Source: Streptomyces flaveolus
GTDB taxonomy: Bacteria; Actinomycetota; Actinomycetes; Streptomycetales; Streptomycetaceae
NCBI RefSeq assembly: GCF_014648815.1
Contig: NZ_BMRV01000001.1
Location: forward strand, 558,001-622,000
Direction of reading: 5' to 3'
Length of the DNA: 64,000 bases
Shown: positions 29,854-38,340 of the stretch, piece after piece
Layout of the letters: each line of letters starts with the position of its first letter
How positions within the stretch are numbered: the stretch's first letter is position 1
Made by a program: the position numbers and the translations under genes
The notes under the pieces: model-generated
What the model was told of the DNA's origin: nothing
The model's input: only the letters and a program-made list of their open reading frames with translations
The model's database searches: none

Positions 29854-30582
29854 ATGGCCGCGATCAGTCTCACGAAGGTGCAGGAGACCGCGCCCGCGCT
29901 GGTCAGACTGTACAAGAGCGCCGGTGTGTCCCTGACGAAACACGGACTCGAGGGGACACGGGCCGCCGTGTACCTCGTCGTCGACTACTCGGGCTCGATG
30001 AAGCCCTACTACCAGGACGGCACCGTGCAGGCGCTCGCCGACCGGGTGCTGGGACTGTCCGCGCACCTCGACGACGACGGCACCGTGCCCGTGGTGTTCT
30101 TCTCCACCGACGTCGACGCGGTCACCGAGATCGCCCTCGCCGACCACCAGGGCCGCGTCGAGCGGATCGTGGCCGGCCTCGGGCACATGGGCAAGACCAG
30201 CTACCACCTGGCCATGGACGCCGTGATCGACCACTACCTCGACAGCGGCGCGCGCCACCCCGCCCTGGTCGTCTTCCAGACCGACGGCGGCCCGGTCAAC
30301 CGGCTCGCCGCGGAGCGCTATCTGTGCAAGGCGGCGCGGCTCCCGCTGTTCTGGCAGTTCGTCGGCTTCGGCGACCCGGGCAGCCGCCAGTTCGAGTACC
30401 TGCGCAAGCTCGACGAGCTGGCCGTGCCGGACAAGCGGGCCGTCGACAACGCCGGGTTCTTCCACGCGGGCCGCGACCCGCGGCAGGTGTCCGACGCCGA
30501 GCTGTACGACCGGCTGGTGGGGGAGTTCCCCAAGTGGCTGGTGGCCGCACGCGCCCAGGGCATCGTGCGGCCCCAGCACTGA
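29854..30582 (+). CDS. VWA-domain protein (TerF/TerY-like)
   Basis: A 242-residue cytoplasmic protein. A short N-terminus (LTKVQETAPALVRLYKSAG) resembles the start of TerD-type proteins. The von Willebrand A domain follows: the MIDAS motif D-x-S-G-S is VDYSGSM (~residues 43-49), with the conserved Thr in GKTSYH (~112) and Asp in FQTDGG (~139), so divalent-metal binding is intact. VWA proteins of this group occur with tellurium-resistance (ter) genes, but no ter partner is nearby. ATG has AGGGGGAG upstream. Divergent from the rhomboid gene. Confidence 0.85.
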   Translation: MAAISLTKVQETAPALVRLYKSAGVSLTKHGLEGTRAAVYLVVDYSGSMKPYYQDGTVQALADRVLGLSAHLDDDGTVPVVFFSTDVDAVTEIALADHQGRVERIVAGLGHMGKTSYHLAMDAVIDHYLDSGARHPALVVFQTDGGPVNRLAAERYLCKAARLPLFWQFVGFGDPGSRQFEYLRKLDELAVPDKRAVDNAGFFHAGRDPRQVSDAELYDRLVGEFPKWLVAARAQGIVRPQH

Positions 30583-30597
30583 CGACGGCCGCCCGGG

Positions 30598-31233
30598 TCA
30601 GCGCCGCAGCGAGTACCCCAGCACCACGGCCGCCGACACCTCCACCATCCCCGGCGCCAGGTCCCCGGCCGAGCTGCCGCCCCCGCCGCCGTGGCCGCGG
30701 TACTGCACGACGGACTCGGCGTCCACGTCCTGGATGTGCACCACCGGCCCCAGCCGCACGTCCGCCGCCTCCGCGTACACCTCGGCCTTCCGGCGGGCGG
30801 CGGCCACGGCCCTGCGCCGGGCCTCGTCGCGCATCGCCGGCTTGTCGTGCACGTCGAACTCCACCTGGTCGATGCGGTGCGCGCCCGCGTCGACCGCGTC
30901 CACGATCAGCTGCTGGAGGCCGTCCAGCGTCTCCGTCTCCACCGAGTACGAGGCCTGGCAGCGGTAACCGAGCAGCTTGCGCTCACCGTTGTAACCGCCG
31001 TACTCCGAGCTGAGCCTGAGCCGGGAACCCGACACCGCGGTGTCCGGTATCCCGTGCCGGCGCAGCACCTCCCGCAGCCGCGTCACCGCCGTCCCCGCCT
31101 CCCCGAAGGAACGGTCCGGCGACGGCGCCAGCACATCCACCGCCAACCTCACCCGCACCAGCTGCGGTTCCACCCGCACACTGCCCGCACCGAAAACACT
31201 GAGCCCCCAGGGCTCCCTGATCGTCTCCGTCAT
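30598..31233 (-). CDS. SIMPL domain (DUF541) protein
   Basis: A 211-residue protein of the SIMPL/DUF541 group: VFGAGSVRVEPQLVRVRLAV at the start, LGYRCQASYSV in the middle and a C-terminal VEVSAAVVLGYSL strand. These proteins form beta-rich ring or cage assemblies in other bacteria and their role is poorly known. Here no signal peptide is visible, whereas many relatives are exported. A Gly-rich loop (~residues 178-188) interrupts the domain. It stops 16 bp from the convergent VWA gene. Confidence 0.85.
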   Translation of the reverse strand: MTETIREPWGLSVFGAGSVRVEPQLVRVRLAVDVLAPSPDRSFGEAGTAVTRLREVLRRHGIPDTAVSGSRLRLSSEYGGYNGERKLLGYRCQASYSVETETLDGLQQLIVDAVDAGAHRIDQVEFDVHDKPAMRDEARRRAVAAARRKAEVYAEAADVRLGPVVHIQDVDAESVVQYRGHGGGGGSSAGDLAPGMVEVSAAVVLGYSLRR

Positions 31234-31260
31234 GCGGGCATTGAAGCAGCCCCAGCCCGC

Positions 31261-32154
31261 CTACGTGTCGCACTCCAGGACCGTCCGGCACAACCCGCAC
31301 CGCGCCCGCACCCGCCCCCGCACCGGCACCCGGATCCGCTGGTGGCACGTCGGGCAGGCGAACGACACCCGCAGCGGCCCCCGCGCGTCCGGCATGAAGG
31401 AGTAGGGGGCGTCCGTCACGGGGGCGGCGTGCGGGTCCAGCGCGTGCCGCCGGTCCCGGGCGTACCGGCGGCGCCCCGCCCACCCGGCCGCGGTCAGCGG
31501 CGGCTGCTGCTCGTCCCGGCGGGCCCGCTCCATGCCCTTGGCGTACGCCGTGTAGGCCTGCGGACTGGTGAACCACACCGCCGGATCCTCCCCGAACAGC
31601 AGCGCCCGCTTGGCGAGCACGTACCCGAACTCCTCCGGCGTCAGATACCCCAGCTTCTGCGACGACGCCGCGTCCTCCCGGTACGCGTCCAGCAGCAGCC
31701 ACCCCGCGCCCAGGTAGGCCGCCGCCGTGTCCGTGAGGATCTCGTTGTCCCGCGTTCCCGGGAAGGACAGGTCCAGGCGGTGCAGGTACACGTGCATCAC
31801 CTCGTGCGCGAGGGCCGCGCCGATGTCCCGGCGATGGGTGCGGAAGCGGTCGTTCAGCTCCACGAAGTACTCCGGGCCCGCCGCCAGCTCGACATTCGCC
31901 GCATGCGTCATCTCACGGAAGGAGACGATCATCCGGGCGTCCGGCAGACGGTAGTGACGCACCAGCTCGCGGGCCACCCGCTGCGCCCCCAGATACAGGT
32001 CGTCCGTGTCGCAGAACGCCACGTCGGCCGGGGCCACGCTGGCCGAGAACGTCTGGACGGTGTCGTACGACAGACGCCTGTACAGCGCCGTGACGGCGGC
32101 CCGCACCGTCTCCAGGTGCGGGTAGCCGTGCTCGACCGGACCGCCGTTCGCCAC
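31261..32154 (-). CDS. HExxH metalloprotease-like protein with C-terminal zinc ribbon
   Basis: A 297-residue protein. The N-terminal half has IGAALAHEVMHVYLH (residues ~96-110): an HExxH zinc site with a downstream NEILTDTAAAYLG helix whose Glu/Asp would complete a gluzincin-type site. The C-terminal ~45 residues contain CPTC and CGLC pairs (ACPTCHQRI and RCGLCRTVLECDT) forming a zinc ribbon. No signal peptide, so it acts in the cytoplasm. GTG at 32154 has GGGGG at 7 bp. The family is uncharacterised; peptidase activity is inferred from the motif only. Confidence 0.78.
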   Translation of the reverse strand: MANGGPVEHGYPHLETVRAAVTALYRRLSYDTVQTFSASVAPADVAFCDTDDLYLGAQRVARELVRHYRLPDARMIVSFREMTHAANVELAAGPEYFVELNDRFRTHRRDIGAALAHEVMHVYLHRLDLSFPGTRDNEILTDTAAAYLGAGWLLLDAYREDAASSQKLGYLTPEEFGYVLAKRALLFGEDPAVWFTSPQAYTAYAKGMERARRDEQQPPLTAAGWAGRRRYARDRRHALDPHAAPVTDAPYSFMPDARGPLRVSFACPTCHQRIRVPVRGRVRARCGLCRTVLECDT

Positions 32155-32274
32155 GCCGTACCCCCAAGACGCCTGACCCTGCCTCCACTGTACGAGCCGC
32201 GCCGGGACGCCGGGCCCGCCCACGGCCTGAGACGGTGTGCGACGGCCGGCGGACCGCCCGTAGGGTGATCGCCC

Positions 32275-32622
32275 ATGACCATCAGCAACACCGGTACCGG
32301 TGCCGCCGACCACGCCGTCCGCGAGGAGCTGGCCCGGCTGCGGGACAGCATCGACAACATCGACGCGGCCGTCGTCCACATGCTCGCCGAGCGCTTCAAA
32401 TGCACGCAGCAGGTCGGCCTCCTCAAGGCCCGCCACCAGCTGCCGCCCGCCGACCCCGCCCGCGAGGCCAAGCAGATCGCCCGGCTGCGGGACCTCGCCG
32501 AGAGCGCCAAACTGGACCCGGCGTTCGCCGAGAAGTTCCTGAACTTCATCATCGCCGAGGTCATCCACCACCACGAGCGCATCGCGGAGGACACGGGCAA
32601 CGGGGCCGGCGGAAGCGCATAG
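32275..32622 (+). CDS. Chorismate mutase (AroQ type)
   Basis: A 115-residue all-helical AroQ protein. LRDSIDNIDAAVVHMLAERF holds the active-site Arg/Asp helix, KARHQL the second Lys, and the C-terminal helix INF-like FLNFIIAEVIHHHERIA closes the site. It converts chorismate to prephenate for Phe/Tyr, competing with the TrpE encoded in this window. A TAGGGT hexamer 8 bp before the ATG suggests a leaderless promoter. A hairpin follows 12 bp after the stop. Confidence 0.92.
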   Translation: MTISNTGTGAADHAVREELARLRDSIDNIDAAVVHMLAERFKCTQQVGLLKARHQLPPADPAREAKQIARLRDLAESAKLDPAFAEKFLNFIIAEVIHHHERIAEDTGNGAGGSA

Positions 32623-32634
32623 CCGCGGGCGGTC

Positions 32635-32670
32635 GTGCCTCCCCCAGTGCCCGAACGGCCTGGGAGGCAC
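32635..32670. terminator. Hairpin after the chorismate mutase gene
   Basis: Arms 32635-32643 and 32662-32670 are complementary over 9 bp and can be extended by CCAG/CTGG register shift. It lies 13 bp downstream of the stop. No T run. Confidence 0.55.
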
Positions 32671-32799
32671 CCAGGGGCGGCACGGGTGGCCGTAGCGGCC
32701 CAGGGCGCACGCAGGCGGGCGGCACGGCGCGGACCGGACATACCCCGCGTACCGATCCGCCCCTGTGCCCCGCCCACCGCATCAGGCAGCATGGCCTGC

Positions 32800-35379
32800 A
32801 TGTCCGTACTGACGCGCGACGAAGCGCAGACCCGTGCCCAACTCCTCGACGTCCACCACTACACGATCGACCTCGATCTGACCCGTGGCGACGAGACCTT
32901 CGACTCCCGCACCGTCATCCGGTTCACCGTCCGCGCCGAGACGGGCACCACGGACACCTTCGTCGAGGTCAAGCCCGCCGAGCTGCGCAGCGTCACCCTG
33001 GACGGACACCCCCTCGACCCGGACGGCCTGGACGAGAACCGGCTGCCCCTGAAGAACCTCACCCCCGGAGAGCACGAACTGCGCGTCGACGCGGCCATGC
33101 GCTACTCCCGCACCGGCGAGGGCATGCACCGCTTCACCGACCCCACCGACGACGAGACCTACGTCTACACCCAGCTGTTCATGGACGACGTGCAGCGCGT
33201 CTTCGCCGCCTTCGACCAGCCCGACCTCAAGGCCGTCTTCGACCTCACCGTCACCGCCCCCGAAGGCTGGACCGTCCTCGCCAACGGCATCACCGAGCAC
33301 ACCGGCGACGGCCGCTGGAAGGCCGCCACCACCCCCCTGATCTCCACCTACCTCGTCGCCGTCGCCGCCGGCCCCTGGCACTCCGTACGCACCGAACACC
33401 GCGGCCTGCCCTTCGGCCTCCACTGCCGCCGCTCGCTCGCCCCCCACCTCGACGCCGACACCGACGAGCTCTTCGACGTCACCCGCGCCTGCTTCGACCG
33501 CTACCACGAGAAGTTCGCCGAGCCCTACCCCTTCGACTCCTACGACCAGGCGTTCGTCCCCGAGTTCAACGCCGGCGCCATGGAGAACCCGGGCCTGGTC
33601 ACCTTCCGCGACGAGTTCGTCTTCCGCTCCGCCGTCACCGACACCGAACGCCAGACCCGCGCCATGGTCATCGCTCACGAGATGGCCCACATGTGGTTCG
33701 GCGACCTCGTCACCCTCAAGTGGTGGGACGACATCTGGCTGAACGAGTCCTTCGCCGAGTACATGGGCTACCAGACCTGCGCCGAGGCCACCCGCTTCAC
33801 CGGCACCTGGACCGACTTCGGCGTCACCCGCAAGCCCTGGGGCTACGACGCCGACCAGCGCCCCTCCACCCACCCCGTCGCCCCCGAGAACGTCGAGGAC
33901 ACCGCCTCCGCCCTCCTCAACTTCGACGGCATCTCCTACGCCAAGGGCGCCTCCGCCCTGCGCCAGCTCGTCGCCTGGCTCGGCGAGAAGGACTTCCTCG
34001 CCGGCATCAACACCCACTTCGAGCGGCACAAGTTCGCCAACGCCACCCTCGCCGACTTCATCGACTCCCTCGCCTCCGCCACCGAACGCGACGTCCACGC
34101 CTGGGCCGACGCCTGGCTGCGCACCACCGGCGTCGACACCCTCGTGCCCGAACTGCGCGCCGAGAACGGCAACTGGAGCCTCCGCATCTCGCACCGGGGC
34201 AGCGCCGGAGCCCGGTCCGCGCCCGCCCCCGCCAGCGGCACGAACAACGCCGGCCACCTGGAGCCCGGGGAAGGCACACGGCCGCACCGCATCACCATCG
34301 GCGTCTACGACCACGACCTCCACGACGCCGGCCGCCTCACCCTGCGCCAGCGCCTCGACGAGGACCTCGCCGGCGAGAACATCCTCGTCAGCACCGCCGG
34401 CCCGCAGCCCGCGCTCGTCGTCCTCAACGACGGCGACCTCACCTACGCCAAGATCCGCTTCGACGCGGAATCCTTCCGGACCATCCGCACCGCCCTGTCC
34501 GGCCTGCCCGACCCCCTCACCCGCGCCGTCGTCTGGAACGCCCTGCGCGACGCCGTCCGCGACGGCGAACTCCCCGCCACCGCCTACCTCGACACCGCCC
34601 GCGCCCACCTCCCGCACGAGACCGACCTCGCCCTCGTCTCCGGCGTCCTCGCCTTCGCCGCCGCCCAGGTCGCCGACCGCTACCTCGCCCCCGGGCAGCG
34701 GCCCGCCGCCCTGGCCACCCTCTCCGACCTGTGCCGCGACCTCATCCGCCGCACCGAGGACGGCGACCACCCCGGCCTGCGCCTGATCGCCGTACGCCAC
34801 TACATCGACGCCGCCGCCCACCCCGAGACCATCGCCGCCTGGCTCGCCGACGGCACCGTCCCCGGCGGCCCCGAACTCGACCCCGAACTGCGCTGGCGCA
34901 TCCTCACCCGCCTCGCCGTCCTCGGCGCCACCGACGAGACGGCCATCGCCGCCGAACTCGAACGGGACCCCAGCGCCACCGGCCAGGAAGGCGCCGCCCG
35001 CTGCCGCGCCGCACTGCCCGACGCCGAGGCCAAGAGCCGCGCCTGGGCCGCCATGTTCGCTTCCGACGACCTGTCCAACTACCTGTTCACCGCCACCGCC
35101 CGGGGCTTCTGGCAGCCCGAACAGGCCGACCTCGTCGCCGACTACGTCCCCCGCTACTACGCCGAGGCGGTCGCCGTCGCCGCCCGCCGCGGCCCCGCCA
35201 TCGCCGACGCCGCCGGCCGCTGGGCCTTCCCCGCGTACGCCGTCGACGCCGACACCCTGCGCCTCGGCCAGGAATGCCTCGCCACCGCCGACCCGATCCC
35301 CGCCCTGCGCCGCAAGCTCGTCGACCAGCTCGACGACCTCACCCGCGCCCTGCGGGTCCGCGAGACCCAGGCCGGCTGA
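32800..35379 (+). CDS. pepN: Aminopeptidase N (M1 family)
   Basis: An 859-residue M1 zinc aminopeptidase. The GAMEN exopeptidase motif is at 259-263. The zinc site is H293-E294-x-x-H297 with Glu316 in NESFAEY, exactly the HExxH-x18-E spacing. The C-terminal half is the ERAP1-like helical domain typical of the actinobacterial/Lactococcus type. A short extra loop rich in Ser/Ala (SAGARSAPAPASG, near residue 470) is unusual and lies between the catalytic and C-terminal domains. ATG at 32800 fits family starts; an ATG 9 bp upstream is also in frame. Cytoplasmic, no signal peptide. Confidence 0.95.
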   Translation: MSVLTRDEAQTRAQLLDVHHYTIDLDLTRGDETFDSRTVIRFTVRAETGTTDTFVEVKPAELRSVTLDGHPLDPDGLDENRLPLKNLTPGEHELRVDAAMRYSRTGEGMHRFTDPTDDETYVYTQLFMDDVQRVFAAFDQPDLKAVFDLTVTAPEGWTVLANGITEHTGDGRWKAATTPLISTYLVAVAAGPWHSVRTEHRGLPFGLHCRRSLAPHLDADTDELFDVTRACFDRYHEKFAEPYPFDSYDQAFVPEFNAGAMENPGLVTFRDEFVFRSAVTDTERQTRAMVIAHEMAHMWFGDLVTLKWWDDIWLNESFAEYMGYQTCAEATRFTGTWTDFGVTRKPWGYDADQRPSTHPVAPENVEDTASALLNFDGISYAKGASALRQLVAWLGEKDFLAGINTHFERHKFANATLADFIDSLASATERDVHAWADAWLRTTGVDTLVPELRAENGNWSLRISHRGSAGARSAPAPASGTNNAGHLEPGEGTRPHRITIGVYDHDLHDAGRLTLRQRLDEDLAGENILVSTAGPQPALVVLNDGDLTYAKIRFDAESFRTIRTALSGLPDPLTRAVVWNALRDAVRDGELPATAYLDTARAHLPHETDLALVSGVLAFAAAQVADRYLAPGQRPAALATLSDLCRDLIRRTEDGDHPGLRLIAVRHYIDAAAHPETIAAWLADGTVPGGPELDPELRWRILTRLAVLGATDETAIAAELERDPSATGQEGAARCRAALPDAEAKSRAWAAMFASDDLSNYLFTATARGFWQPEQADLVADYVPRYYAEAVAVAARRGPAIADAAGRWAFPAYAVDADTLRLGQECLATADPIPALRRKLVDQLDDLTRALRVRETQAG

Positions 35380-35550
35380 CCCCGGCACGCGGCCGGCCCC
35401 CGGCACACGGAGGCCGGCCGCACGGTCAGCCAGACATGCCCACCTCCACGGAAGTACCCCCTTTCGGGTTCTGATCGCTGGGCTTTCCGGGCGCAGGCAC
35501 GCACCCGCGTACACCCTGTAATCCCGTCCCCGCGCCCGGAGGACAGACCC

Positions 35551-36909
35551 GTGGCCATGCCGCCCCTCGCCTCGGGCCCGCACGGCCCCGACGCCCTGCG
35601 GCCCCTGTGCGACACCGTGCTCGACGCACTGCGCGCCGGCACCGCCGCACGCGGCGGACCCCTGCCCGCCGGCGGCCCCGACGCCGTCACCGCCAGGGTG
35701 CGGGACGCCCTCGGCGAGGTCCTGCCCGACCACGGCGACCCCGACGCCCTGCGCGCCCTCGTCACCGCGCTCGCCGAAGGCGCCGCCGACCCCGCCGACC
35801 CGCTGTGCGCCGCCCACCTGCACGGCCCGCCCCTAGCCGTCGCCACCGCCGCCGACCTCGCCGCGAGCGCCCTCAACCCCTCCCTCGACTCCTGGGACCA
35901 GGCCCCCGCCGCCTCCACCCTGGAAGCCCTCGTCACCCGCGCCCTCGCCCGGCAGGCCGGCGCCGCCGACGCCCTCGTCACCACCGGCGGCACCGAGTCC
36001 AACCAACTCGCCGTCCTGCTCGCCCGCGAGACCCACGGCGCCGGCCTCCGGCTCCTCCACGGAACCAACGCCCACCACTCGCTGCCCCGCGCCGCCTGGC
36101 TCCTCGGACTCGCCGAACCCGTCCCCGTCCCCGCCCCGGCCGGCACCCTCGACCCCGCCGCCCTCGACGAGGCCCTCACCACCGTCCCCGGCCCCCACCT
36201 CGTCGCCGCCACCGCCGGCACCACCGACGCCGGGCTCATCGACCCGCTGCCCGAGATCGCCGACCGCTGCGCCGCCCACGGCGCGCGCCTGCACATCGAC
36301 GCCGCCTACGGCGCGGGCCTCCTCTTCAGCGACCGGCACCGCGCCCGCCTCACCGGCCTCGACGCCGCCGACACCGTCACCCTGGACCTGCACAAACTCG
36401 GCTGGCAGCCCATCGCCGCCGGCCTCCTCGCCGTCAGGAACCCCGACGACCTCACCGCACTCCAGCAGCGCGCCGACTACCTCAACGCCGACGACGACAC
36501 CGACGCCGGACTCCCCGACCTCCTCGGCCGCTCCCCGCGCACCAGCCGCCGACCCGACATCCTCAAGATCGCCGTCACCCTCAAGACCCTCGGCCGCACC
36601 GGCCTCGGCGCCCTCGTCGACGAAGTCTGCGCCCACGCCCACGAGTTCGCCGCCCTCGTCGACGGCCACCCGGGCTTCACCCTGCACGCCACGCCCACCA
36701 TCAGCACGGTCCTGTTCCGGCCCGCGCACGCCACCGACACCGCCGTCGCCGCCGTACGCCGCGACCTGCTCATCACCGGCCGCGCCGTCCTCGGCCGCGC
36801 CCGCGCCGACGGCCGGCTCTGGCTCAAGGCGACCTTCCTCAACCCCCACACCCGGGCCGACGACCTGGCCCGCCTCCTCACCCTCGTGGAAGGACACACC
36901 CCGCGATGA
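35551..36909 (+). CDS. PLP-dependent group II decarboxylase (lysine/DABA type)
   Basis: A 452-residue fold-type I PLP decarboxylase. The family landmarks are DALVTTGGTESNQLAVLLAR (cofactor phosphate), LHIDAAYGAG with the Asp that pairs with the pyridine N, and TLDLHKLGW with Lys282 as the Schiff-base residue. Its gene overlaps a lysine/ornithine N-hydroxylase by 4 bp, matching the desA-desB order of desferrioxamine loci, so a diamine product such as cadaverine or putrescine is likely. No acyltransferase or siderophore synthetase follows. GTG at 35551 with GGAGGA upstream. Confidence 0.87.
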   Translation: MAMPPLASGPHGPDALRPLCDTVLDALRAGTAARGGPLPAGGPDAVTARVRDALGEVLPDHGDPDALRALVTALAEGAADPADPLCAAHLHGPPLAVATAADLAASALNPSLDSWDQAPAASTLEALVTRALARQAGAADALVTTGGTESNQLAVLLARETHGAGLRLLHGTNAHHSLPRAAWLLGLAEPVPVPAPAGTLDPAALDEALTTVPGPHLVAATAGTTDAGLIDPLPEIADRCAAHGARLHIDAAYGAGLLFSDRHRARLTGLDAADTVTLDLHKLGWQPIAAGLLAVRNPDDLTALQQRADYLNADDDTDAGLPDLLGRSPRTSRRPDILKIAVTLKTLGRTGLGALVDEVCAHAHEFAALVDGHPGFTLHATPTISTVLFRPAHATDTAVAAVRRDLLITGRAVLGRARADGRLWLKATFLNPHTRADDLARLLTLVEGHTPR

Positions 36910-38318
36910 ACACCCCCACCCACCACACCCCCGACACACCCCGCGACCTCGTCGGCGTCGGCATCGGACCCTTCAATCTCTCCCTCGCCGCACTCGCCGA
37001 CCCGCTCACCGCACTCGACGCCGTCTTCTACGACCAGCGCCCCGCCTTCCACTGGCACCCCGGCCAGCTCATCGACGGCGCCCGCATCCAGGTCCCGTTC
37101 CTCGCCGACCTCGTCACCCTGGTCGACCCCGCCAGCCCCTGGACCTTCCTCAACCACCTGCGGGCCCGCGAACGCCTCTTCCCCTTCTACTTCGCCGAAC
37201 GCTTCCACATCCAGCGCACCGAGTACGACGCCTACTGCCGCTGGGTCGCCGAACACCTCCCCGCCCTGCGCTTCCACCACCAGGTCGACGCCGTCCGCTG
37301 GAACCCCGAACGCCGACTCTTCGAAGTCGACTACACCCAACTCGACGCCGACGGAGAAGCCGAGGCCCTCGGCCGCACCCACACCCGCAACGTCGTCCTC
37401 GGCATCGGCACCGAACCCCACGTCCCCGACGCGCTCCGCCCCCTCGTCGACGCCCCCGGCGTGCCCGTGATCCACTCCGCCGACTACCAGGACCACCGCG
37501 ACACGCTCCTCGCCGCCGAGCACATCACCGTCATCGGCACCGGCCAGTCCGGCGCGGAGATCTTCCTCGACCTGCTCCGCCACCGCCCCGCCGGCCGCGA
37601 ACGCCTCCACTGGATCGGCCGCACCGAGGCCTTCGCCCCCATGGAGTACTCCAAGCTCGGCCTGGAGCACTTCACCCCCGACCACACCCGCTACTTCCAC
37701 ACCCTGCCCGAACCCGTCCGCGACCGCCTCGTCGCCGCACAGTGGCAGCTCCACAAAGGCATCGACGCCGACACCAGCGCCGCCATCCACGACGAGCTCT
37801 ACCGCCGCACCCTCGACGGCGGCTGGCCCGACACCGTCCTCACCCCCGGCGTCCACGTCCGCACCGCCGGCCGCATCGCCACCACCCAGATCGAACTCCA
37901 CCTGGAACACACCCAGCAGAACACCCGCTCCCGCCTCACCACCGGCGCCGTCGTCCTCGCCACCGGCTACCGCGAACGCCCCCTCGGCCGCATCCTCGCC
38001 GGCCTCGACCCGTACATGCGCCGCGACAACCGCGAACGCCCCCGCATCGACGAACGCTTCCGGCTCCTCCTCGACCCCTCGGTCACCGGCTCCGTCTACG
38101 TCCAGAACGCCGAGACCCACACCCACGGCGTCGGCGCACCCGACCTCGGCCTCGCCGCCTGGCGCAGCGCCACCATCCTCAACGACCTCACGGGCGAGGA
38201 GCCGTACCCGCTGCCGGCGCGGACCGCGTTCACCACCTTCGGCCTGGAACGGCGACGGCCCCAGATCCCGTCCGCACGCCACTACCGGGAACTCACCCCA
38301 CTGGCGGACGGAATCTGA
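36906..38318 (+). CDS. Lysine/ornithine/diamine N-monooxygenase
   Basis: A 470-residue flavin-dependent N-hydroxylase. FAD loop VGVGIGPFNLSLAAL (residues ~16-30), the F-x-W-H-P-G motif in AFHWHPGQLI, PFLADLVTLVDP, the NADPH loop VIGTGQSGAEIFLDL (~203-217), and the late ATGY and C-terminal HTHGVGAPDLGLAA motif are all present. It hydroxylates a terminal amine, the first step toward hydroxamate siderophores. ATGA overlap with the decarboxylase gene indicates they act on the same diamine or amino acid. No iron box was found upstream of the pair. Confidence 0.9.
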   Translation: MNTPTHHTPDTPRDLVGVGIGPFNLSLAALADPLTALDAVFYDQRPAFHWHPGQLIDGARIQVPFLADLVTLVDPASPWTFLNHLRARERLFPFYFAERFHIQRTEYDAYCRWVAEHLPALRFHHQVDAVRWNPERRLFEVDYTQLDADGEAEALGRTHTRNVVLGIGTEPHVPDALRPLVDAPGVPVIHSADYQDHRDTLLAAEHITVIGTGQSGAEIFLDLLRHRPAGRERLHWIGRTEAFAPMEYSKLGLEHFTPDHTRYFHTLPEPVRDRLVAAQWQLHKGIDADTSAAIHDELYRRTLDGGWPDTVLTPGVHVRTAGRIATTQIELHLEHTQQNTRSRLTTGAVVLATGYRERPLGRILAGLDPYMRRDNRERPRIDERFRLLLDPSVTGSVYVQNAETHTHGVGAPDLGLAAWRSATILNDLTGEEPYPLPARTAFTTFGLERRRPQIPSARHYRELTPLADGI

Positions 38319-38340
38319 GGCCGCGCACCCACTCGGCGCG

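Noticed and set aside
35380..35550. Iron box before the decarboxylase/hydroxylase pair
   Set aside because: No sequence close to the DmdR/IdeR 19-bp consensus was found in the 171-bp gap.
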